Of a stretch of 5,174 bases of DNA, positions 1-5,174 are shown piece by piece. Both the position numbers and the translations under genes were made by a program. Below the pieces are notes generated by a model. That model did no database searches and was not told the DNA's origin. It saw only the letters and a program-made list of their open reading frames with translations. Each line of letters opens with the position of its first letter. Position 1 is the stretch's first letter. Source of the stretch: Acidovorax sp. (GTDB lineage: Bacteria > Pseudomonadota > Gammaproteobacteria > Burkholderiales > Burkholderiaceae_C); contig WOZN01000015.1 in the NCBI GenBank assembly GCA_011620245.1, positions 1 through 5,174 of the forward strand, given 5' to 3'.

Positions 1-14
1 GCCTGCAGCTATCT

Positions 15-20
15 TTTAAT
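15..20 (+). promoter_or_regulatory. Possible -10 element upstream of the glutamate dehydrogenase gene
   Basis: TTTAAT matches the sigma-70 -10 consensus at five of six positions and sits in the only AT-rich patch (about 11-30) of an otherwise GC-rich leader. The matching -35 would fall just outside the window, so the promoter cannot be confirmed. If real, the transcript would begin near base 27 and carry a leader of roughly 130 bases before the start codon. No other convincing promoter is visible in bases 1-154. Confidence 0.2.
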
Positions 21-51
21 GAGCAAAGAGAGCGCCCTGGCGGTTGGCACA

Positions 52-70
52 TCATGCAAACGGCGCATGA
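52..70. repeat. Short inverted repeat in the leader of the dehydrogenase gene
   Basis: TCATGC (52-57) and GCATGA (65-70) are perfect inverted copies separated by seven bases. They lie between the possible -10 element and the start codon, so they could form a small stem in the leader RNA or an operator for a dimeric regulator. A six-base arm can arise by chance, and I recognise no known operator here. Confidence 0.2.
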
Positions 71-142
71 CCACTGGCGCACAGGCCATGGACAGCCCGC
101 CGCCGCAGGCATACGCTTCACCACCATCTCAACCGATCCCAC

Positions 143-147
143 AAGGA
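143..147 (+). promoter_or_regulatory. Ribosome binding site of glutamate dehydrogenase
   Basis: AAGGA lies seven bases before the ATG at 155. It is the best Shine-Dalgarno match in the leader and fixes the start of the dehydrogenase at this ATG. Confidence 0.7.
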
Positions 148-154
148 ACCTGCC

Positions 155-1465
155 ATGCCGCACCCCAACGGAACGCCGGGCACGCCCGCCACCCATCTCC
201 TGCCCTCCTACCTGCAGGCCGACAAGCTCGGCGCCTGGGGCAACTACCTGCGGCAGGTGGACCGTGTCACCCCGTATCTGGGGCACCTGGCGCGCTGGGT
301 GGAAACGCTCAAGCGTCCCAAGCGCTCGCTGATCGTCGACGTGCCGATCCACATGGACGACGGCACCATCGCCCACTTCGAGGGCTACCGGGTGCAGCAC
401 AACACCTCGCGCGGCCCCGGCAAGGGCGGCGTGCGCTTTCACCAGGACGTGACGCTGTCGGAGGTGATGGCCCTGTCGGCCTGGATGTCGATCAAGAACG
501 CGGCGGTGAACGTGCCCTATGGCGGCGCCAAGGGCGGCATCCGCGTCGATCCCAAGCAGCTCTCGCTGGGCGAACTGGAGCGCCTGACGCGCCGCTACAC
601 CAGCGAGATCGGCATCATCATCGGCCCCTCCAAGGACATCCCCGCGCCCGACGTCAACACCAATGAGCAGATCATGGCGTGGATGATGGACACCTATTCC
701 ATGAACGAAGGCGCCACCGCCACCGGCGTGGTCACCGGCAAGCCCGTGGACCTGGGCGGTTCGCTGGGCCGGCGCGAGGCCACGGGCCGCGGCGTGTTCA
801 CCGTGGGCGTGGAGGCGGCGCACCACATCGGCCTCAAGATCGAGGGCGCGCGCGTGGCCGTGCAGGGCTTTGGCAACGTGGGCGGCATTGCCGGCAAGCT
901 GTTTGCCGAGGCCGGCGCCCGCGTGGTGGCCGTGCAGGACCATACCGGCAGCATCCACCGCGAAGCGGGCCTGGATGTGCCGGCCCTGCTGGCGCATGTG
1001 AAGGAAACCGGGGGCGTGGACGGCTTTGCCGGCGCAGACCGGCTGGACAACGAGGCCTTCTGGGGCGTGGACTGCGAGATCCTCATCCCCGCCGCGCTCG
1101 AAGGCCAGATCACCAGCGCCAACGCCGGCCGGATCAAGGCCCGCATGGTCATCGAGGGCGCCAACGGCCCCACCACCACCGAGGCCGACGACATCCTGCA
1201 AGACAACGGCGTGCTCGTAATACCCGACGTGATCGCCAACGCCGGCGGCGTGACGGTGAGCTACTTCGAATGGGTGCAGGATTTCTCCAGCTTCTTCTGG
1301 AGCGAGGACGAAATCAACGCCCGCCTGGTGCGCATCATGAAAGAGGCCTTTGCCGGCATCTGGCAGGTGGCGCAGGAGCACAAGGTCACCGTGCGCACGG
1401 CCACCTTCATCGTGGCCTGCCAGCGCATCCTGCACGCGCGCGAGATGCGCGGTCTGTATCCCTGA
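155..1465 (+). CDS. gdhA: Glutamate dehydrogenase (Glu/Leu/Phe/Val dehydrogenase family)
   Basis: A complete 436-residue cytoplasmic enzyme that interconverts glutamate with 2-oxoglutarate and ammonia using NAD(P), linking nitrogen assimilation or glutamate catabolism to the TCA cycle. The N-terminal dimerisation/substrate domain holds the family signature: [10 protein letters not shown] around residues 88-96 (K90), the [18 protein letters not shown] stretch around 112-129 with K114, and the expected catalytic lysine K126. The Rossmann domain follows, with GFGNVGG at 238-244 and an acidic D262 after the second strand, which is more typical of NAD use than strict NADP use; cofactor preference is inference. 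[13 protein letters not shown] near 361-373 is the usual C-terminal motif. Length is normal for the hexameric ~420-440 residue class. The start is set by AAGGA seven bases upstream. The gene stands alone on the plus strand, convergent with the cassette to its right. The family also contains leucine and phenylalanine dehydrogenases, but those are usually shorter (about 350-380 residues). Confidence 0.93.
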   Translation: MPHPNGTPGTPATHLLPSYLQADKLGAWGNYLRQVDRVTPYLGHLARWVETLKRPKRSLIVDVPIHMDDGTIAHFEGYRVQHNTSRGPGKGGVRFHQDVTLSEVMALSAWMSIKNAAVNVPYGGAKGGIRVDPKQLSLGELERLTRRYTSEIGIIIGPSKDIPAPDVNTNEQIMAWMMDTYSMNEGATATGVVTGKPVDLGGSLGRREATGRGVFTVGVEAAHHIGLKIEGARVAVQGFGNVGGIAGKLFAEAGARVVAVQDHTGSIHREAGLDVPALLAHVKETGGVDGFAGADRLDNEAFWGVDCEILIPAALEGQITSANAGRIKARMVIEGANGPTTTEADDILQDNGVLVIPDVIANAGGVTVSYFEWVQDFSSFFWSEDEINARLVRIMKEAFAGIWQVAQEHKVTVRTATFIVACQRILHAREMRGLYP

Positions 1466-1520
1466 TGGCGGCCGGGGGCATGGCCACAGGCCCTGCCCGC
1501 TGGCCTGCAGGGCGGCCATC
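1464..1520. other. Cluster of overlapping GC-rich hairpins after the dehydrogenase stop codon
   Basis: Several mutually exclusive stems can form here. GATGGC (1464-1469) pairs with GCCATC (1515-1520). GGGCA plus GGCC (1476-1485) pairs with GGCC plus TGCCC (1489-1498) around an ACA loop, with one T-C mismatch. GCCCTG (1490-1495) pairs with CAGGGC (1508-1513). They begin at the stop codon of the dehydrogenase, so they could slow polymerase or protect the 3' end. No run of T follows on either strand, so this is not a classical intrinsic terminator. The rest of the 1466-1605 interval holds no gene I can support, only an 8-base palindrome GCAATTGC at 1540-1547 and the hairpin at 1570-1587. Confidence 0.3.
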
Positions 1521-1569
1521 TGCACCCAAGGGTCCAGGCGCAATTGCATATCGCGCCCATGCGCTTGGG

Positions 1570-1587
1570 AGGCTGTCCTAGCAGCCT
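1570..1587 (-). other. Small hairpin just past the RNA ligase stop codon
   Basis: AGGCTG (1570-1575) and CAGCCT (1582-1587) form a perfect six-base stem with a six-base loop, 18 bases beyond the ligase stop codon in its reading direction. A second palindrome, TGAACC-A-GGTTCA at 1596-1608, spans the ligase stop itself. Either could mark the 3' end of the minus-strand transcript. Neither is followed by a U-tract, so a terminator role is only suggested by position. Confidence 0.25.
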
Positions 1588-1605
1588 GCTGCCGCTGAAC
1601 CAGGT

Positions 1606-2283
1606 TCACTCGACCCGGTTCCACTCCAGCGCACGGCTGCGCCAGTGCTCTTCGATGGTCTGGGTGAAATCGGCGCGCACCAGCTTGGCGCGCTGCTCCA
1701 GCCAGTCGGCGTTTTCGCGCCGGATCACGATGCCCTCCAGGTTGCCCTGGCGGAACTGGCTGTGCGTTGCGTGCACGCGTTCGCGCAGCTGGTCGAGATC
1801 CACCGGCCCGGCATACAGGCACGGCACGGTCGCAAAGCCCATGCGGGCCGCCCAGTCGTTGCGCCGCGTGGTGCTCCAGAACCGGCCCGCGCTGCGGTCG
1901 TACACGTCGAACAGCAGCCACCAGTCGGGCAGCGCGGCGTAGTCCAGCGAGTGGCGGGCGGCGCACCATTCGCCAAACGCCACCAGGTCGCTGCCCAGCG
2001 CATCAAACAGCTTGTCTTCGTGCGCGGCCAGCCAGGGGCCGAGGCGGGCGAATTGTCCATGAAAGGGCTGCGGCAGATACTGGCCACGGTTTTGCGCGCG
2101 CAGCACGCCATCGGGCGACACTGAAAAACCCAGGTTGGCGCCGTCGAGCTTTTCCTCCAGCACCACCTCGCCGGCCAGCAACTCATGCGCCTCGTCGGGC
2201 GAAAGCACCTTGTCGTCGCGCGGCGCCCCGGTGGCCAGCCACGCGATGTGCGGGGTGTGCGGAAAACGGAAGAAATCAGTCAT
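1606..2283 (-). CDS. ATP-dependent RNA ligase, RNA_ligase (Rnl2-like nucleotidyltransferase) family
   Basis: A 225-residue protein with the full set of covalent nucleotidyltransferase motifs. These are motif I EEKLDGAN at 43-50 with K45 as predicted AMP-acceptor lysine; an NRG segment at 65-67; motif III FGEWCAARHSLDY at 103-115 (E105); motif IIIa LFDVYD at 124-129; motif IV LEGIVIR at 182-188 (E183); and motif V RAKLVR at 198-203 (K200). Family members activate with ATP, adenylate a 5'-phosphate RNA end and seal it to a 3'-OH. It is small, little more than the catalytic domain, with no extra C-terminal domain, so specificity may come from partners. I chose ATG 2283 (MTDFF) over ATG 2301, which would add six residues, because a GAAAAAAGG ribosome site lies six bases upstream of 2283. 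The start overlaps the PIN gene's end by eight bases, so the two are probably translated together. Its RNA substrate cannot be told from sequence. A DNA ligase is unlikely, as the OB and other accessory domains are absent. Confidence 0.85.
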   Translation of the reverse strand: MTDFFRFPHTPHIAWLATGAPRDDKVLSPDEAHELLAGEVVLEEKLDGANLGFSVSPDGVLRAQNRGQYLPQPFHGQFARLGPWLAAHEDKLFDALGSDLVAFGEWCAARHSLDYAALPDWWLLFDVYDRSAGRFWSTTRRNDWAARMGFATVPCLYAGPVDLDQLRERVHATHSQFRQGNLEGIVIRRENADWLEQRAKLVRADFTQTIEEHWRSRALEWNRVE

Positions 2284-2842
2284 ATCGCGCCTTTTTTCCA
2301 TGCTTGGTGTGCCAACGCGCCACCAGCCAGTCGTTCAACAAATTCTCCACCTCCAGGCCCACCGCGCGCAGCGCCTTCTGGCAGTCGAGCCAGTCGGTGT
2401 CGCTGGCATTGGTGAGCTTGCAGGCGCTGCCCAGTTCGAGCGCGGCCAGGGCCGCCGCCACCATCTTGCGGTCGGCCAGGTCGGTCACGGCGCTGGCCAG
2501 CGCGGGGGGCAGCACGGCGTTGCCATCGGCATCGGGTTGCACATCCACCCAGACCACCTCGTTGTGGTCGATCTTGTGCATGATGACCAGCCAGCCATAG
2601 TCCTGCTCCGAGAGCTTGTGCCCGTATTCGCCGCATACCTGCCAGCCGGCGTCGAGCACGGCGTGGCGCGCGGGGTCGGCCTCAAAGGCCTCCAGCCAGT
2701 CGAACACACGCTGGCGCAGCGCGGTGTCGTCCACCGGCGTGCCCTCGGGGCGAAAGGGCGAGCCGGCATCGGCGGCGCTGGCCACAATCAGCACGTTGGT
2801 GTCCACCAGCCGCGAGGCGGGCAGGGATTTGGGCAAAGACAT
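2276..2842 (-). CDS. PIN-domain protein, predicted ribonuclease
   Basis: A 188-residue protein recognised as PIN-like by eye. The N-terminus has LVDTNVLI at residues 12-19, with D14 as the first metal-binding acid. GEY at 71-73 supplies E72. DLADRKMVAAAL at 121-132 gives D121 and D124 in the typical 'D..D..m..A' helix. KLTNASDTDW at 142-151 gives D148/D150, as in the 'T.D.D' end of PIN domains. PIN proteins are Mg/Mn-dependent single-strand ribonucleases, many of them toxins that cut tRNA, rRNA or mRNA. It is longer than a typical ~130-residue VapC toxin, with about 50 extra residues between strand 1 and E72 and a basic tail (residues 172-188). No small antitoxin gene lies beside it. It follows the ATPase stop by 25 bases and overlaps the ligase by eight. 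No clear Shine-Dalgarno precedes ATG 2842, so it may rely on translational coupling. Activity is inferred from motifs only. Confidence 0.7.
   Translation of the reverse strand: MSLPKSLPASRLVDTNVLIVASAADAGSPFRPEGTPVDDTALRQRVFDWLEAFEADPARHAVLDAGWQVCGEYGHKLSEQDYGWLVIMHKIDHNEVVWVDVQPDADGNAVLPPALASAVTDLADRKMVAAALAALELGSACKLTNASDTDWLDCQKALRAVGLEVENLLNDWLVARWHTKHGKKARYD
2290..2298 (-). promoter_or_regulatory. Ribosome binding site of the RNA ligase, inside the PIN gene
   Basis: Read on the minus strand this is GAAAAAAGG, ending six bases before ATG 2283. It lies inside the last codons of the PIN gene and is the strongest Shine-Dalgarno match in the cassette. It decides the ligase start in favour of 2283 rather than the in-frame ATG at 2301, which lies upstream of it. 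Confidence 0.6.
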
Positions 2843-2867
2843 GGGCAGGCCCGCGTGGGCATTAGGC

Positions 2868-4157
2868 TCAGCCACCGGCGGCTTCTCGCATGCGTTGCGC
2901 CCGGGCGCGGGCCTGCTCGCGCGCCTCGCCCATGGCATCGCCAAAAAAGCGCGGCGGCCAGTTGCGCACGGCGCCGAATTCGTCCAGTTCCAGCGGCACC
3001 AGCCGGGCGTTGGCGCCCTGCCGCTCCACAAACAGCATCTGGCATTGCGCGGTGGTGGTCTGGCGGCGCGCCAGCAGGGTCTGCATGCGGCGAAACAGGT
3101 GCTCGGAATGCGTCTCCACCAGCAACTGCACCTGGCGCTGCTGGCTGACCTCGGCAAACAGCTCGGCCAGCACCGCCTGGGCCAGCGGGTGCAGGTGGAT
3201 TTCGGGCTCTTCGAGCAGCACCGTGCTGCCCGGCGGCACGCCATAGGCCACCGTCAGCACCGGCAGCACCTGCGCCACGCCCACCCCCACATCGCGCAGG
3301 TTGGCGGCAACGCCATCCTTGTGCACCAGCAGTTCGTAGCGGCTGGAGCGCCCCAGCTGGCGCACCTCGATGCGGTCGGCCAGGCCCATGCGCTGCAGCC
3401 CCGCCGACACGCTGCGCAGCACCGCACCCTGCCCCGCACCCGGCTGCAAGGCGTCGGCCAGCAGGGCGTCGATGGCCTGCTGGCCCTCTGCCCCCACGGA
3501 GCCGGACGCGCCCTTGCGCCACACCTGGTCGCGCGCAGGCCGCTGGCGCAGCGGGCCCAGGTAAACGATGGCCTCCAGTTCGCGGCGCAGGGCCAGGCTC
3601 AGGTCTTGCAGGTGCGCGCCATCGGGGCCCAGCAGGGCGATGGCTTCGGCCGAGAACGCAATCGAACGCTCGGGCGCCAGTTGCGGCCCCTTGCCGCGCG
3701 GCCGGGGCTCGTCATCCACCCACACCGCATAGGCCCCGCGCTCGCGGCGCACGGCCCGGAACTGCCGCGCCACGGTGGACAGCGACAGCGCCTGCACCAC
3801 CACGGCACCGCTGGCCGTTTGGCCGTAGCTGCAGGCAAAGCGGCCGTGGCGCACGCGCTCGCCCTCGGGGCGCTCGAACTCCAGCGCGATCTCGAACTGG
3901 CGCGGCGCCGCGGTGCCATGCGCCAGCACGGCGTCAAAGCCGCCCAGGCTGACCAGGTCGTTGGCCTCGTCGCCACCAAGATTCAGGTGCACCGTGCGAT
4001 CGGGCGCGGCCGCTGTCTGCTTGAGCAGCAGCAGGCTTTGCAGCAGGGTGGATTTGCCCGATGAGTTGCTGCCCAGCAGCATGGTGACCGGCGCCAGCCG
4101 CACGCTGCCACTGTCGCGCCAGGCCTTGAGGTTCTTGAGCTGCAGGTGCTTGATCAT
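2868..4157 (-). CDS. AAA/ABC-type ATPase with DUF3696-like C-terminus (OLD-like, no nuclease domain)
   Basis: A 429-residue cytoplasmic ATPase starting MIKHLQLKNLKAW, the usual opening of SMC/RecF/OLD-like ATPases. Walker A is GSNSSGKST at 29-37. The signature region is VGVGVAQVLPV near 290-300, in place of a canonical LSGGQ. Walker B is VLLEEPEIHLHP near 313-324, with tandem acids E316/E317. ETHSEH near 348-353 supplies the switch histidine H350. The C-terminus (about 392-429) reads LDEFGAVRNWPPRFF and then a charged helix, matching the DUF3696 family as I know it. The middle (about 60-280) is an unrecognised insert. No TOPRIM, HNH or other nuclease domain is present, unlike OLD nucleases. 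I chose ATG 4157 because it begins the conserved first strand; the frame stays open to 4328 but that segment is Pro/Ala/Arg-rich and overlaps metH. It leads the PIN and ligase genes and probably acts with them. Substrate and trigger are unknown. Confidence 0.85.
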   Translation of the reverse strand: MIKHLQLKNLKAWRDSGSVRLAPVTMLLGSNSSGKSTLLQSLLLLKQTAAAPDRTVHLNLGGDEANDLVSLGGFDAVLAHGTAAPRQFEIALEFERPEGERVRHGRFACSYGQTASGAVVVQALSLSTVARQFRAVRRERGAYAVWVDDEPRPRGKGPQLAPERSIAFSAEAIALLGPDGAHLQDLSLALRRELEAIVYLGPLRQRPARDQVWRKGASGSVGAEGQQAIDALLADALQPGAGQGAVLRSVSAGLQRMGLADRIEVRQLGRSSRYELLVHKDGVAANLRDVGVGVAQVLPVLTVAYGVPPGSTVLLEEPEIHLHPLAQAVLAELFAEVSQQRQVQLLVETHSEHLFRRMQTLLARRQTTTAQCQMLFVERQGANARLVPLELDEFGAVRNWPPRFFGDAMGEAREQARARAQRMREAAGG

Positions 4158-4196
4158 GTGCGCCGTTTCGCCGCCCAGCGCGGCCGGTGGTGGACT

Positions 4197-4220
4197 GCGG
4201 GCTGTGCGCCCGCTTCGGGC
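4197..4220. other. Two alternative hairpins in the gap between metH and the ATPase gene
   Basis: GCGGGC (4197-4202) pairs with GCCCGC (4208-4213), and GCCCG (4208-4212) pairs with CGGGC (4216-4220). The two stems share bases, so only one can form at a time. They lie four bases past the metH stop codon in its reading direction. No U-tract follows, so read-through into the ATPase cassette is plausible. I see no promoter-like sequence in 4158-4224. Confidence 0.3.
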
Positions 4221-4224
4221 CGGT

Positions 4225-5174
4225 TCAGGCGGCTTCGCGGTAGAACAGCTGCCGCGCCTTGACCGGCGCCACGGCCTTGGCAATGGCGCCAATGTGATCC
4301 GGCGTGGTGCCGCAGCAGCCGCCCACAATGTTCACCAGCCCCTCGGCGGCAAACTCGTGCACCAGGCGGCTGGTGACCTCGGGCGTCTCGTCAAAGCCGG
4401 TGTCGCTCATCGGGTTGGGCAGGCCGGCGTTGGGGTAGCAGCTGATGAAGGTGTCCTCGGCCACGCGGTTGAGCTCCTGGATGTAGGGGCGCATCAGCGT
4501 GGCGCCCAGGGCGCAGTTCAGGCCAATCGCCAGTGGCCGTGCATGGCGCACGCTGTGCCAGAAAGCCGTCACCGTCTGGCCGCTGAGGATGCGGCCCGAG
4601 GCGTCGGTGACCGTGCCGCTGATGATGAGCGGCAGGCGCTCGCCGCTTTTTTCAAAAAACTCGTCGATGGCGAACAGCGCGGCCTTGGCGTTGAGCGTGT
4701 CAAAAATCGTCTCGACCAGCAGCACGTCAACGCCCCCCTCCACCAAAGCCTCCACCTGCTCGTAATAGGCGGCGCGCAGTTGCTCAAAATCGACATTGCG
4801 CGCGCCGGGGTCGTTCACGTCGGGGCTGATGCTGGCCGTCTTGGGCGTGGGGCCCAGGGCGCCGGCCACGAAGCGGGGGTGGTCGGGCGTTGAATATTTG
4901 TCGCAGGCGGCACGCGCGAGCTGGGCGGATTTCAGGTTCATCTCGCGCGCCAGGTGGGCCATCTTGTAGTCCTCCTGCGCTATCGATGTGGCGCCGAAGG
5001 TGTTGGTCTCGATCAGGTCGGCGCCAGCGGCCAGGTAGCGCTCGTGGATGTCGCGGATCACATCGGGCCGCGTGATGCTGAGCAGCTCGTTGTTGCCCTT
5101 CACGTCGTGCGGAAAATCCTTGAACCGGTCGCCCGCCCCGTCGGGGCCGGTGTAGCCCTCGCCCCGGTACTGCG
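4225..5174 (-). CDS. metH: Methionine synthase, stand-alone homocysteine-binding domain (split MetH N-terminal part), 5' end outside window
   Basis: About 315 residues are visible, with the start codon beyond base 5174. The frame stays open through the right edge, where it reads QYRGE...[16 protein letters not shown], closely like the N-terminus of E. coli MetH, so a GTG start at 5103 is not the true one. [13 protein letters not shown] follows early. The zinc ligands are present: the cysteine of GLNCALG (codon 4513-4515) and the pair in GGCCGTTP (codons 4312-4317). These activate homocysteine for methylation. The protein ends about 20 residues after GGCCGTTP, where full-length MetH would continue into its folate-binding domain. 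The short tail RQLFYREAA is clean, with no sign of a frameshift, so this is a natural split form whose partner, carrying the folate, cobalamin and activation domains, should be elsewhere. A lone homocysteine or betaine methyltransferase is the alternative, but the MetH-like N-terminus argues against it. Twelve or so residues ([10 protein letters not shown]) interrupt the usual RGE-RF motif. Confidence 0.9.
   Translation of the reverse strand, partial: QYRGEGYTGPDGAGDRFKDFPHDVKGNNELLSITRPDVIRDIHERYLAAGADLIETNTFGATSIAQEDYKMAHLAREMNLKSAQLARAACDKYSTPDHPRFVAGALGPTPKTASISPDVNDPGARNVDFEQLRAAYYEQVEALVEGGVDVLLVETIFDTLNAKAALFAIDEFFEKSGERLPLIISGTVTDASGRILSGQTVTAFWHSVRHARPLAIGLNCALGATLMRPYIQELNRVAEDTFISCYPNAGLPNPMSDTGFDETPEVTSRLVHEFAAEGLVNIVGGCCGTTPDHIGAIAKAVAPVKARQLFYREAA

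Noticed and set aside
44..60. Sigma-54 promoter (TTGGCAC followed by TGCAA) upstream of the dehydrogenase gene
   Set aside because: The GG and GC dinucleotides are two bases too close for the strict -24/-12 spacing, so it should not be functional.
19..666. Open frame of 215 codons overlapping the leader and the dehydrogenase
   Set aside because: Its translation is Arg/Pro/Ala/His-rich and matches nothing; it is the GC-driven shadow of the dehydrogenase in another frame.
2843..3244. N-terminal extension of the PIN protein, as the frame is open 134 codons upstream
   Set aside because: The extension overlaps the ATPase in another frame and is rich in Cys, Arg and Trp; the PIN fold starts properly after ATG 2842.
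2616..4064. Long plus-strand open frame of 482 codons across the PIN and ATPase genes
   Set aside because: It is antisense to genes with clear motifs, and its product is rich in His, Gln, Arg and Ala without domain motifs: a high-GC antisense shadow.
1606..4157. Recently acquired genomic island
   Set aside because: I see no integrase, transposase, tRNA, flanking direct repeat or obvious GC shift relative to gdhA and metH, so recent transfer is not supported, though old acquisition cannot be excluded.
4225..4260. MetH truncated by a frameshift or insertion
   Set aside because: The protein ends cleanly at a domain boundary, and the sequence after the stop shows no continuation of MetH before the ATPase; a natural split form explains it better.
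4158..4328. Upstream start for the ATPase adding 57 residues
   Set aside because: The added segment is low-complexity Pro/Ala/Arg/Ser and overlaps the end of metH; the conserved first strand begins at ATG 4157.

Overview
The window is GC-rich DNA, dense in genes, from what is most likely a betaproteobacterium of the Burkholderiales (Comamonadaceae-like: Acidovorax, Comamonas, Delftia or Hydrogenophaga type). Three things support this: the base composition, the protein-level character of the genes, and a methionine synthase gene that stops right after its homocysteine-binding domain, which is the split-MetH arrangement I associate with this group. The taxonomic call is inference, since no RNA gene or other marker is present.

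Layout. Bases 1-154 are an upstream leader. Bases 155-1465 (+) encode a complete glutamate dehydrogenase of the Glu/Leu/Phe/Val family. A 140-base convergent intergenic region (1466-1605) holds several small inverted repeats but no clear U-tract terminator. The other genes are all on the minus strand and read leftwards. In transcription order they are the partial MetH homocysteine-binding protein (5174 to 4225, 5' end outside the window), a 67-base gap, an AAA/ABC-type ATPase with a DUF3696-like C-terminus (4157-2868), a PIN-domain protein (2842-2276) and an ATP-dependent RNA ligase (2283-1606). No tRNA, rRNA, CRISPR array, insertion sequence, integrase or attachment repeat is visible.

How they fit together. 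The two outer genes are ordinary metabolism (nitrogen/glutamate and methionine/one-carbon). The part worth attention is the tight three-gene cassette between them. It joins an OLD-like ATPase without a nuclease domain, a predicted PIN ribonuclease with its acidic residues intact, and an RNA end-joining ligase with all nucleotidyltransferase motifs. The ATPase and PIN genes are 25 bases apart, and the PIN and ligase genes overlap by 8 bases. A reasonable but untested hypothesis is an ATP-gated RNA cleavage and repair module: the ATPase senses or gates, PIN cuts an RNA such as a tRNA, and the ligase reseals it. It could be an antiphage or stress system. No base-composition shift or mobility gene marks it as recently acquired, so a housekeeping RNA-processing role remains open.
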